Assembly: GCF_015832195.1 (NCBI RefSeq) | Contig: NC_052021.1 | Location: 24,658,286-24,722,285, forward strand | DNA length: 64,000 nucleotides | Reading direction: 5' to 3' | Origin: Motacilla alba alba | Taxonomy: Eukaryota > Chordata > Aves > Passeriformes > Motacillidae | Part shown: piece after piece, positions 1 through 12,653 of the stretch | Layout: every line of letters starts with the position of its first letter | How positions within the stretch are numbered: the stretch's first letter is position 1 | Made by a program: the position numbers and the translations under genes | The notes under the pieces: model-generated | Databases searched by the model: none | The model's input: the letters and a program-made list of their open reading frames with translations, nothing else | What the model was told of the DNA's origin: nothing

Positions 1-2760
1 AGACTGCAAAGATTTGTAGAACTGCATCTTTCCAACTCAAGAGAAGGAGAAACAGGAGACAGAGATTCCTGATCTTAAAGTGGGTGGGTAAGGTTAAATA
101 TAGTGTCGAATTTTCTACAGAGTGGGTCAGTTTGAGTTTGCTGAAGTCTGAGAAGTTTGCTGAGGACTGTGAAGTCTGTGCTGTTGGGGTGCTTTTGGAG
201 TGTAACGCTAGTACCAGGTATCAGAATAGCCTGCTTATCTGCTCAGAATTTTTGTAAATGGTAAGAGCTGCTCAGTCTGAGTGCATTATTTGGAGAGGAA
301 CTGCAATACAAGTGATAAAGAGGAGGGATCAACATTTTATTGGGTTTCAGGACTGGTTTCATTAAGGAGAGATAAAGAAGATTTTCCTCTAAAACCTGGT
401 TTTGCCAAGACTTCCTCTGTGCCACAGAGCAAGACACTAGGCTCACGCCTTCAAGGGGAAGATTTAGGTGCCTGATGCCAGCTTAATTTCAGTGGCTGCC
501 AAGTGCTTGAATAGGAGTTGGGATGTTTGAACCTGGTGTCTCGGGCTTCAGGAAAGTTGCTTAGGGTGAAGCAGAGGTGGCTTGCAAAGAAGCTGCAATT
601 ATTTGTGAAAACACCTTTGTTGTTCGCCTTTGTTGAACAAATTATTCTGATTCCAGAATAAGTTCTGTCCTTTGAGGTGTTGCCACACTTACTTAAGATT
701 GAATTTTGTACACTGACTTTCCCTTGCAGAGTCTGGGGTCTCTCATAAGTTTAGTTCTCAACATGTAAAGTAGAGATAGTCCATAATTTTTTTGAGGTTG
801 TAGGATCTTCTGGGGGTAGTGTTTGGCAAAGATCTTAACAAAAGACTGACAATGCAGAAATATTATCTTATCTGGGTCTTGAAGTGCTATTTTTGTGTGA
901 GTAATTGCTCACCAAGATATAGCTCAGAATCCATGCTCTTGTGCTGAGTTACTTAGCTTTGATCACACAAGGGGGGGCAATTGCTGCAAAGCACTTTCCT
1001 CCACTCCCTCTTGCTGTGTTCTGGAGCATCAGGCTGTAAGCTTGGTGTAGGCAAATCCAGCACTCAGAAGAAAGAAATGAAATGGCCTAGATACTGCGTG
1101 AGTCTTGAAACTTAATATCCAAAAGGGAGTTGAAAGTCAAAGTCACTGAAAGCCCTTTGTAGCTAACTTTCTAGATCTTCTGCTCCTTAGCAAAAATGCT
1201 GCAGATTGAACTGCCAGGACCAGCAAGTATTTTTTCTTGCATTAGCTTCTCTGGGGAGAATGGCTTGCTGGACTCTATTAAAGCTGGAGACTTGAGAGCA
1301 GCTGAGGTTTGCAAGTCTTGGATTCTGAACTGTCTTCTGTCTTTAGAGGTAGCATCATTTATTGTTTAGGGTATAGAACATTAAAATGCATAGTGAAGAT
1401 GTGCTGCTGGACAATTCTGAGCTGCAGCTGATGCATTGGCTGTTAGTAGATGCTTGCTCTGCTGGCAGAGTGCTTGGGGCCATATTTGTGGCATTGTGAC
1501 AAAAGTCTGTGAGCATTATTAATGGGTAAAGTTTCTGGGGAGAGGAGTGAACAAATGCCTTCTGCAGAGAATTGGGAAACACTCAGCATGTACTTGGCAG
1601 CTTGCAGAGTTGGGTCCTGGATTCAGAGGATGCTCTGCTCAGAAAATATTCTCCCTGTTAATAAACAAAAAGGATAATTTGACAAATCATAGCACAGAAA
1701 TACATCTTTCACCTTAATCAGAAGGCCTGCCATAGCCTGTTCTGGTGGCTGGCACCAGAAAGTGTTGGTCAAATTCACTACAATGGATTTATCTGGGAAG
1801 CTGAATGGCTTGATGATTTGAAGATGTGTGTTGATGAGGTACTGAGGGATGTGGGGTGAACCCACTGAGTCCAAAAACCTGGCAACTGTATTGGAGAAGA
1901 ATTCAGAAGTTATCTTGTCCTGTGGGATGCAAGAGATGCGAGTTCAGATCCTGGCTTGGCTGCTGACTTCACATGTGGTTTCAGGGCAGGAATTCAAAAG
2001 GGAACTTGGCATTTACAGAAGAGTAGCAGGAAGTAATTTCAGTCCTCTCAGGCTCTATTTTGTGGCTTTCTGAATACTTCACCTCCTCACTGTAAATCAG
2101 GAATGAACATGCTTTTTAGGATACAGGGAAAAGTTGAGAGAAAGTGTGTTTATATATAGGAGGAATCTAGACACAATTATGATGAAAAGTCATGAAATGC
2201 CCAAATCTCAGACAGATCAGGCATTCCTCCTTCAGTCAGAGTAGGAATGACTGGTGTTTCAGGTATTGGATACCAACTTCGCGGAGGGTAGATGTGAAAC
2301 AGGTGTGCATACACATGTGTAAACAGACCGAGCTTAAGCAGTTACTTATCAGCACAAATAGGTCTAATTTGGCACTAATAAGCTCTAAAGAAGGCAACTT
2401 CCAGTTATCATTCTTCTGGGCTTTAAATTTTTGTTACATCATCTGGAATGGATCAGGTTTCTAGGACATTCTGTTAGCATTTGGTGTTTTCATGTTGTCA
2501 TCTCTTTCATTTCAGTGGTTTGAAACCACTTAATAATAAAAAACCCTTTGAAAATATTTTCCTTTTTTAACTCCGTGCTTTTGTCTCACATTTTGCCTAC
2601 TAGCACCCCACCACTGCCCCTCTGCTGACAAACCCGTGTAGAATCATCTGTGTTGAGACATGGCATGAAGTCTTTATGTGGATGGCTCCAGGGCCTGAGG
2701 ACTCTGGGCTGGAAGAGCTCTTTAGGTCAGCTCTTTAAATTATGTATTAGTGCATTGTAG

Positions 2761-2793
2761 AAAAACCCCAAACCAGTCCAAACCCCAAACCCA
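2761..2793. repeat. A/C-rich low-complexity tract
   Basis: Alternating A and C runs (AAACCCC type) over about 33 bp, with two interruptions. Confidence 0.
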
Positions 2794-5700
2794 CTCTTGC
2801 AATATGACCTGTATAATTTATTGGTGGCTCTACAATTGAGAAAGTTATTGTTCTCCTTGGTGGTACAGAAGTAATGTCCTGAAGATCTATTATCCTTGAA
2901 GGCTGCAGATATTAGAGTTTCTTTTGGGAGCTGGTGACTTAGAGAAGAGCTCCTATCACAACAAGCACAAAAAAAAGACAGATGTTTCTTCTGTTATCTT
3001 GCTGCTGAACCCAAAGACAAATTTAGTCTGGGATAATAGATTTAGGTCTGCATTTTGTCTGCTTTGTATAATCCTTTCTCCTTGTGCCCGATGGTGTCTA
3101 AAGTATTCCTTTGGCCCATCCCAGATCTGGTTATTATAAGTTTTAATTATTGATGAAGTAGTTATTATTATAGAGTAATTTACTTTGGTCTTCTTTGTAG
3201 CCCATCTCTTCAAGGTAGCTGAGTTTGTGTTTCTCCTGTGTTGTAGGAAGTAAAAGCTTATTCCATCCAGCTGCATTAACAGCTGTCTCTGGGTTGGAAA
3301 ACAGTGAGTGTTATGTACCCCCACCACTGAGCAGCCATCAATAGGGTCTGGAGAGCCCAGAAAAAGTTTCATCTATTTGCATTTTGTTTAGATCTAGTCA
3401 AACTTTCCATTTTGAGGATGGGAACCCTATCTACAGAGTCAAACAGCCTCATCTACAATCTTTGACTACAGACTTTCTGGGGACTTTGTGACTCAGTTCT
3501 CCTCCATTAACTAGAAGGGCAAAGGTATCTAGAGGGCTGAGGCTCTCTTGGGCATAGCTGGTATCCTCTTCTGACGGGATTTATTGTTCCAGTAGCTGGG
3601 ATGAAGCTGATGTTGTAGAACAACAAAAGCATGCTTACTGCAGGCTGTGGCTGTCTGGGATTTTTGAGAGGAGTCATAAAAAGAGTGTAGTTTCCAGAGG
3701 TGTTCTGTCTTACCCCCGCTGACCTGCTGCCACATTGAATCAATGCTGCTGTTCTGTGGGCCCAACACTCTGCTTTATGGTCATAACTGCAAGGCAAAAA
3801 TGTAAACAATCATAAGCCCTATGCAATCATAATCCATGTATTAAAACCATGCTGAAGACCACTTTATAGTTTTCATCACAGAAGAATCAAGGCCCCTAAT
3901 TCTCCCTTGGAGCAGAAGTAAACAACTTTAGGCCTCATGAGCATTAAATGTCTTTTGGACAGATGAGCTAATTTTTGTTGTGGCAGAGCAGTGCGTGACC
4001 CAGTTTCAAGGGATGTAAATTGTTCATGTCTCCTGACACTAGCAAATAATGCAGAGTTGGGCCTCTTCTTGGGCTGGCTTTCTGATATTAATGAGACCCA
4101 TTTGTTTTTTTCCGAGTAGAAATGGAATGAGAACACATGCCTTAATTGTGTCTAGGTGTGAAAGATGCTACCTTGTTTTTTTAAGAGCAAGAAAGAAGTA
4201 AACTCCTTCCACTCTTGCTGAAGACTCCAAGCAGGATCCAGAATGGAAGCTTACTGAGTTTTGGAAGTCAGTTTTGGACAAGTGACTTCTGTGGCACAGA
4301 TCTTCCACAGCAATCTTTCCTCTGGGACTGATTGCATAGGTGGTTTTACCAGAGTGGGTGGAAAAAATGGCTGTGGCAGTGGCTCCTGCTCATTGTGGAA
4401 AAAAGGGATCTGGGTCTGCAGAAGAGCACCTGATTTAGGATGTTGAAGTGTGATGTGGCACAGTATTGATAAGAGGAAGTTTGTCCAGAGCTTAGAGCCT
4501 TTCTTAGGGCTAAGGTTTTGTTCACTGAGACTTTCAGGGAAAATAAGCCTCTCTCTCTTTTGCTTAATATTGGCCCCCCTTCTGGTTGCCAGCAGTGAGA
4601 GCTGTGAAGTCAGGAGAGAGCACCCTCCATTCTGGCTGTGCATTTTATACCATTTAATGCATTTTGTAGTACAGGCAAATTGAACAGTCTGCTGTCCCAG
4701 GCCCTGTTTTTGGGTTGCAGAGAGATGTGTCACTTCCATGGTCACAGTCAGTTTGGGCTTGCAATTCAATGGTAATGCAGGATTACCAAATGCTTGTTCC
4801 TTCAGATCAGCAAACTTCAGAAGATTGGCTGGCACAGATTTTACATCTGTAAGTCTCTTTGGTTTTATTTTGCTGAAGTAACACTGGCTTATATAAAAGT
4901 TGAGAAGTGGCTGTATATGGCATGGCAGGTTTGCTGGAGTAGCTGTTGTGTTTACATGTGTCTGTGAAACTCCAGTATTGCCACCCTTGAGGAATAAAAT
5001 GCTAGAGGGTTCTAACTTTACCCCGTCATGAGTGGGTCTTGCATTTACAAAGCTCTTCTTGCACTGAAATATTTACTGGGAAATTCTACATTCTTCTACC
5101 TCTTCCCTGGGCACACACACACCCACGCTTGACCTAGACAAGAGCATGTTCAAGAACAGCAAGTTCCTTCCATGAAAAGGAAAAATGAATAGTGCAATAA
5201 GTGAGTCACCTTATTGTTTGGATACTGAATTATTTAACTCCATGCACATCATTAACATATCATTGACCACAGCGGAGTTTGACAGGTATATTAGCTTCAT
5301 TCTGTTTGCTTGTAAGAGAACAGATGGGGGCTGGTCAGCCTCATATGGCAGGATAAAAGGCCTCAGAAACTCAGTAAGATATGAAACATTAAGGAGAATT
5401 GGACATTAAGGTAGAGTTCAGGCTGAGTTTTCTTACAAGTAGAAGTAATAAAATATTCTTTTATTATTTTAATGACCATGGCATGGCTTGAATTGCAAAG
5501 GTCACTCTGAGATCTAGAGGAAGAAAGAAAAGAGTATGATCAAGAGAACAACTCTTTTTATCTTCTTTGCTATTATCCACAACCAAGGTTACATTCTTCT
5601 TGTGCCAAATGGTTATAGCACCAGGCAGGTCTGCAGAGTGATTTAGCTGTATTGCTTTGTATGTATCTATGATTTTGTTTGTGAGACAGTTAAATGTGTG

Positions 5701-7494
5701 CTAAAAGATCTGGTTTTTAGGATGGTGAGTGTCCACAGTTCCAGCTGGCAACAACAGAGGGCATCTAACAGATCTCGTGTGGACTCTTCCATGCACAAAG
5801 AGACTTTGTGTGCTCTAGTTCAGGGTAGCATCTCTCCTTGCTGTTGTGCAGAAGGGTTAGGAGCCAGTAGTCTTTCCATAATGGTTGCACCCTATTTGTG
5901 GTGTCAGGAACGCCTACAACTAACTGCAATGTCCTCCTGCTTTAGAACTGCTTAGAGCTCTTTTCTGACCATTGCATCCTGGTGTTTGAGTTCCCTGACA
6001 AACAGGATGGCATTTCACCTGCCTTTCACAGGTTGAAGTATTAGAAAAAGGAAAGGCAGTGACACCCAGTGCTGCAGGTAGATCCAGGTCTCTTTGGGAT
6101 ATTCTGTGGGATCTCAGATGCATCTTTAAAGTCATCCTTGGCATTGTGGTTGAAGAATAGCTGGAAATTTGACTTTTCTGTTTTTCATCAGCTCCCGTGG
6201 CCCTTAGTGTGTTAATAGCTGAAGCAATCCTCTCTTGGCATAGAGGGCATGAAATGGTGTCATTAGAGCAGGTTAGGAATTTACTGGTGAGCTTTGTGTT
6301 GAATGCTGTTTCCAGTGCCTGGTCTGTTCATTCCTTCAGGGTTTTCAATCTACCTGTCAGCTCCTTATTCATTATTTGTGGCTTTCTGTTCTGCAAATGT
6401 TGACTTTTTCTAAAAGAAGAGTGTAGGAAGAGAGCTGGCTTTCCTAAGAAGTGAGTTGTACAAAGAGAAGTAAAATACAGTAAGGAAGGAAGGGAGAGAA
6501 AGTAAAAGTGTGTGTGTGGGGAAGAACAGAAATCCATTTTTGATCATGGTAGTGGGAGAAGTCAGGAAGCAATGCTGCAAGCCTGGATTAAGTGAGAAAC
6601 CAGCCCATATTGTGTTTACAGAAGGCAAATACTGAGGTTATTACATTAGTTAAACTGGCAAGAGAGCTACCCTTGTTATTAATCTAATATTGCAGTGTCT
6701 GGAATTCAGGTAATTGTGCCTGTGGCAGACACTTCTAAAAGTTCATGCTTGACTAATACTTCTGGAGGACAAAACCTGACAAGAAATGAATTACCTTAGA
6801 TGCAACGTTCACTTCATAGTCAAGGTCCTCTACATCCATCATTTGACACACAACTCCTGTTCCTGAATCTGAGTATGTGCTTGAACTCTTTCTCATTTTA
6901 TGTGCATTTTTATTCACTTGCCCACATACACAAATACACATCTTCCTAGCCTTTGTGATTATACAGAAAATGTCACAATGGGAACTGAAGCATTAGCTGT
7001 CTCCCCAGGAGTTCAGGCAGCCAGAATGAATAATTTTCAGAGGTTTGAACAAGCTTGTTCATTAAGTGAGGTGTTAACCCTGAAATTTGCAGATGACCAA
7101 TTAAGCAACCATAATGACTCACAAGTGACAGTTTTAGCAAAAACACCCAGATAATTTGTTGAGTCATGAACTCATCCTGTTGGAAGCTCTGTGTAGCACA
7201 GGATAGAAATATTTGGGTACCCCTTGCTCATCTATACATGTAGCTTTAGTACAGCAAATGCAGAATAGTTAGGGAAAAATAAAGCCTATGCAGAACATTC
7301 TGTGAATACAAATAATGATGATCATTCATGGTCTCAATTTGTCTAGTTAGATGAGATGTGGATTAACTGGATGATATGTGACAGAATCCAGGACTTTCTT
7401 TTCACAGTGTTGGTCCCTCTTGCTCTAGGATGTAAAATAATGTATTGCATGGAAATCTGTGCTCTGAATTGTCCATCTGTGGATAGACTTGCCT

Positions 7495-7534
7495 TGATTA
7501 CATGTGTGTGGTTGTGATTACATGTGTGTGGTTG
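7495..7534. repeat. Perfect tandem duplication, 20-bp unit, two copies
   Basis: The unit TGATTACATGTGTGTGGTTG occurs twice with no mismatch at 7495-7514 and 7515-7534. It is probably a recent replication-slippage event. Confidence 0.
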
Positions 7535-7945
7535 TTTGAGGGTGAATAAGCCTGGTCCCAGTCCCTGTACCTCACCTCTGTTGTAATTAACCCTGGACTT
7601 AACTCAAGCCAGGCTGCACTAGAAGGATTTGCTGTCATGTGGTCTGTTGATTAAAGGTTTTGTGGCTTCATGCACAAAGAGCAATGTTAGTGTGTGAGTA
7701 CCACCTCATACAGTGGGGGTAAACTTTTGCCTGGTGTATGACAACCTCATAGTACCATCCAAGGCCAATCAGAGATACCCTCCTGATGCCACCCATGCCC
7801 ACATGAAGGCAAGAACTGGCAAATTCCACTTTTGTGGAACTGGAAAGTGCAACCAAACATTGAGAATGGAAGAGGCAGCAAGATTGTTTTAACTGCCAGA
7901 AGAAATTATAGCTCTGAATCTCTGAAAGTCTGGTGCAGATAAGTG

Positions 7946-7976
7946 TGCCCTCCCTAAGTGTGAGTTAGGGAGGGCA
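7946..7976. repeat. Perfect inverted repeat, 12-bp arms, 7-nt loop
   Basis: TGCCCTCCCTAA and TTAGGGAGGGCA pair fully around GTGTGAG. It is not followed by a T run and is not expected to be a terminator in a vertebrate intron. Confidence 0.
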
Positions 7977-9847
7977 GAAGCAACTGTGAATTTGGGTGGC
8001 TGTGAATAAGATTTACTGGTAATCCCCTCCTTATTCTAGACATGCTTTTAAACAACTGACTGAAGACATCAGGTGTCTTGGACACAGCTGATCATTTTAG
8101 CCAAGGAAGTAACCCTCCAACTCTGTTAGGATGGCATGTGTTTATCCTTTTGTACAGAGATGGAGAGGATTTACTCTGGTGGAGTGCTGCAAGTAGCACT
8201 TTGAAAGAGGAGTTTTCTTCTTCCTCTCTGGAGGCAAAAAAGGAATGGCACATTTAAATGAAGGCTGACAACCCATTAGCCAAGAACTGGTAGTACATTA
8301 TATCAAAAAGGTAGGACAAAGCAGTCCAGGAGAAAATGCTGAATCTAGACTTAATGTCAAAGCTTTGAGCAGAGATGACAAGTAAAGAGAATCAGAAGAC
8401 TGGAAAGATTGAGTTCATCTCTTCTATTGCAAACACATCTGGTTGAGCCAGGATGGCCAAAGACACTGTCACCTGGCATTCCTGGCCCCTGGTAGTCAGA
8501 GGTTTGTCCTGGTTGTCACTAGGACAAGATGACACAAAGTCTTGGTGTGGAGGACCAAGGAACTTGTTTTCACTCCCACAGTAGGCAACTAAGTAATACT
8601 TGTTCTTTAACTGCTGATAGAAACCTGAGTGGTGAAGCTGGTGCATTAAATATATCACAGACCAGACTCAGCTTTGGTCAAGGAGGACCCATTTTCTGCT
8701 GAAATTAATTAAGTACAATCAAGGTAAAATTAAATTATCTGGAAGCAGTCTGAGCAATTAGTTCAGCAGCTCATGCTTTCTTTGGCTTGTTGGAAAGGAC
8801 AGGTTGTGCATGTGTGTGTAAAATGGGTTCATGTAACACCTGACACTGCTGTGGTGCAGGAGATGGACTTTTCCCTTTCTCCCTTGCTTACAACAAACTG
8901 TGGGTCACCCCTGCACCTTCTTTTCAGCTGTAATTGCACAGCCATAACTACTCCCAGTACCAGGGCCTCGGAAGAAATTAGTTATAAAGCAACAGCCAAA
9001 TAGAGTTATAAAGCTATGGCCGAGTAAATGAGGGCAAAACAGCTTAGTGTGCCCGCAGGGAATCTGCAGGACTTCCCACAGGCTGGCACTGCTGTTGCAA
9101 AGTACCTGTTACCCTGCTGCCCGTTGTCCATCAGCCTGCTGCTCTTCTGAGAACATGCTCTTGCTCTCAGCAGCTTTTGGGGGAACTCACACAGCTAAAC
9201 GTGGCATGATTTATCTCTTTCCATAATATGAAGCAAAGAAGTGTATAAAGATGCAGGAAGGTTTCAGATGAACTCCCTTTATTATAAGCCATTTCTTAAC
9301 AGCCAGGACACTAAATAAATGCCACATATGCACTGAATTTAATGCACACATGCAGTCACCAATCTCAGGGTTTTGAGCAGCCTGATCTATTAGTAAATTT
9401 GTTCTGCATGCTCCATGCAGAGTCAGATGTTAAAAATGAGAACTTCAGTAACTGTTTTGTGTCCCCTATTTACTGTGGCCTTTTGCTGCTCAGAGATTGC
9501 AATTTCCTTTTGCTTGAAGCTACATACAGTGAAAATTGGAGTTTATCCCCAGTGCTTTCAGATGTGATTGCCTTCTTTGTAGGTTAAAATTCAGCCAGTT
9601 GGTAAAGCAGGGGCTTTTGCTAGACCATCAGCTATGCTATTACATGCCTTTGGGAAAGTTGCAGGGCAAAAGAGGAGAGTGCAAGAAGCATCCTATGGAA
9701 TTATGCTCTTAAATATGTATTGAGAATCAGTTACAATGATACCATTTTCCAGGCTTGTTGCCATTACAGATTTATGTGATGCTGTCTTCTAGTTTCTTTA
9801 TATATTTTATCATAAGAAAAAGCCCAACCAATAAACAGAGAACAGAC

Positions 9848-9892
9848 TTCCCCCAAAAAACACATCAAAACAACCCACACACTACCAAAACC
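9848..9892. repeat. A/C-rich low-complexity tract
   Basis: About 45 bp made mostly of A and C on the + strand, like other tracts at 2761, 10348, 26961, 40455 and 49258. Confidence 0.
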
Positions 9893-10347
9893 TGCATTGG
9901 ACCTTTAACTTCATAAAAACTGGAAAAACATAGCTATAAACTGTTCCTTCAGATTCCTCTGAAGGAGAATTTCTTTTTCTTTCTTTTTAAATCTACTAAT
10001 ATGGCTTTTTTGTTTTCTTCATAGCAGCCTTGGTTGGCAGATACATAAATAAATACGTATTCAAAACAACAATAAATACTGTTAGGCAGTTGTATATGCC
10101 CTAGGATCTTCCACCAGATGGATGTATATTTGTAAAGCAATAACACAAATATTCTTGTATAGTCCAATAATTTAAAAAGCCCCCAAATGTACATGGAAAT
10201 CAAAGCATAAGTTAAGAGTTCTTGTCTACCTCTCCAGTTGAAAGATTTCATCTTCTCTGTGTGTTTATCTTGTGTGTCCCTCCTGTGTGCCCTGGGTCAC
10301 TGCAGCCTGGGGGGTGAAAGAATGGACTGAGCATCCATGTGGAAAGG

Positions 10348-10375
10348 AAAAAAAAAACCAAAAAACAACCAAACC
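10348..10375. repeat. A/C-rich low-complexity tract
   Basis: A run of A interrupted by C or CC, of the same kind as the tract 450 bp upstream. Confidence 0.
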
Positions 10376-12629
10376 AGCTTCAGATGTTTTCTGATGAAAA
10401 CAAAGTACAAAGTTTCTGTGGAAATGGAAGTAAGGGAATGTCTCAGATCAGCTGATATGCATGGTTTGGGTTTCCCAGTGGACAGACATCCACGTGGCAG
10501 AACCTACACCATACCAGCACAGCTGGTAAAAGCACATGGTGTCAGCAGAGAGGCTGACCCTGAATGGTCATGCAAAATTGATTTGTGCTCTTACTCTTGG
10601 AGATGGGCCCCCCTTAGCTAGGGCTGATGCACACTGGCAGGGAGTGATGCATAGGCAACTTGTTCAGTGCTGCATATCTGTTGTGACAGAAAATAAATGA
10701 CTTGTTCTCTACTCTTGTCAGGCTAATGCTTTCTGTGGGCACCAGAGAGAAGGGGGGAAAAAAAGGAGAACAATTAAAAAAATGTGGCCAGATATGTGTC
10801 ATTTCTGACTCTGCCACAATAAGGTTAGTGTCTGAGTAGCTTAAGCTACCTAGAAATGAAAAGTCAGGTACAGAAACTTGGGCTAAATTTATCACTCCAA
10901 GTGATGGTAAGAACCAGAACCTGTCTAGCAAGTTACACTGTCTCCTTCCTTTATGGGGATAAACTAACTGCATTATGGGCCACATAAATTGCATTTATAC
11001 CACACAGATTTGTAAGGGCTGTATATCAGGAAGAACTGTCTTCTGTGCTAATGACAATGTTGCTTTGGTCTTTTCAGAGCTTGACATATTGAAGCATAAT
11101 CCAGCTATTTCTTTGTTCTTTCTCCAGCATTGTCATCTTGTCCTTGATTATTTTGTTTGCCCAGTGACTGTGTTTTCCTCTTGCATCCTGTCTTCTTGCT
11201 TCCTTTCTAAGTGAGGACAGAATGACAGTGAGTCTTGATGCGTGGCATATTTGACAGGGGCTCTTTTAATCCCATTGCTGCAATATCTGTACAACTATGT
11301 AGCACTGAATTTGTCCACTAAAATATTTCTTGAGGACTGGAGGAGGAGAAAAGGAAGGCAAGACTAGACTGGGGTCTCATTTGCTTGCATGTGAACCTGT
11401 AAACTTCTTTGCTGTGTCCTCTGCATTTTCTCATGGGCCACTTAGATCAGCAGACTTTATTGTATCGTCTTTTACTTCTGAAACAAAGGTCAGACACTTA
11501 TCCAGCCTCCCTGTACTTGAAAGGGGTCTTAGAACCCTATTTAATACCCTGAATGCTGAGAAGTGGGCTTCCTGCTTTGAGGCTCGTGGGTCAGGCCCTT
11601 TTGTGCTATGTGTGCTGTGTACTTGACTCTGTTTTCCGTAGGGCACTGTCTCATGGTAGGTAATACGGAAATACTTGTTCCTGCTATGTTCTAAGGGCAC
11701 AAACCCAGACTGGATTTGATTCTCCCTCATGCTATCTGACTGCTCTTCATGCTCTCAGCTTGTGCCAAACCAGTTCTATTCTTTGTCCCATCCCAGAGGT
11801 GTGTTCATTTTTTCTTCTAAGAGAAGCCATTATCTCCTAAAAGTCACTTTCCTTCTGCACAGCAATCCTGACAACATTACCTTCTCTGGCCTGGCTGAAA
11901 ATACACAAACATTTACTCCAACTTTCCCCCTGCCCTAACTTGTTTTCACTCCTGTCAATATCTCCTTCAGTAACTCATTTCCACAGTGCACTGAGGATGC
12001 GTCTTGCAGAGTGTTTCCAGAAAGAAAATCCTCTGCTGCTTCAATGAGCAGGATTATATGAGGCTGCAAGATGCACAAAGTAATCCTTGCAGTGTACTCA
12101 GTGCAAGAAAGACCTCAGCAGTAGCTCTGTGGCCAGTCTAAGTTCACTTCAAGAAAGATAAAGATCATTTTAAGAGACTCTCACAGAGAAAAATGGAGAG
12201 ACTCAGACACAGGATAACCTGGCTTACAAGGAAAACTTGAATGGATGGGAATTGTTCAGCTAAAGAAGAGGAAACTGAAGAGGGATGATAAAATGAATGG
12301 AAAACACAGCTGTTTAGGGTAAATAGGTTTGTGGGGTTTTTTATTTTTATTTTATTTTTATTTTTATCTGTGAAGCATCAGATGAGCAATCATATGTTTA
12401 AAATACAGCAAAACAGAGAAAGTTAGTTCACATGGAAAAGCTTATTGTGAGTAAAGCCTGATACAGCTCTCTGGGAGGTGTCCTTTCTTGTATCAGAGAT
12501 CATTAAAAACAGACCAGGCAAATATCTCTTGGGAGTGATTCAGAGGAACTACATCCTGCCTGGGGAATGGAGGTTGGTTAGACAACATCACCAGAGCTCA
12601 CTAATTTAGTTGTTCTACACTTCCAAACT

Positions 12630-12653
12630 TGAATGATCCTCCAGGATCATTCA
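12630..12653. repeat. Near-perfect palindrome, 11-bp arms, 2-nt centre
   Basis: TGAATGATCCT and AGGATCATTCA flank a CC centre. It could form a cruciform or be a dimeric binding site; neither is shown. Confidence 0.
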
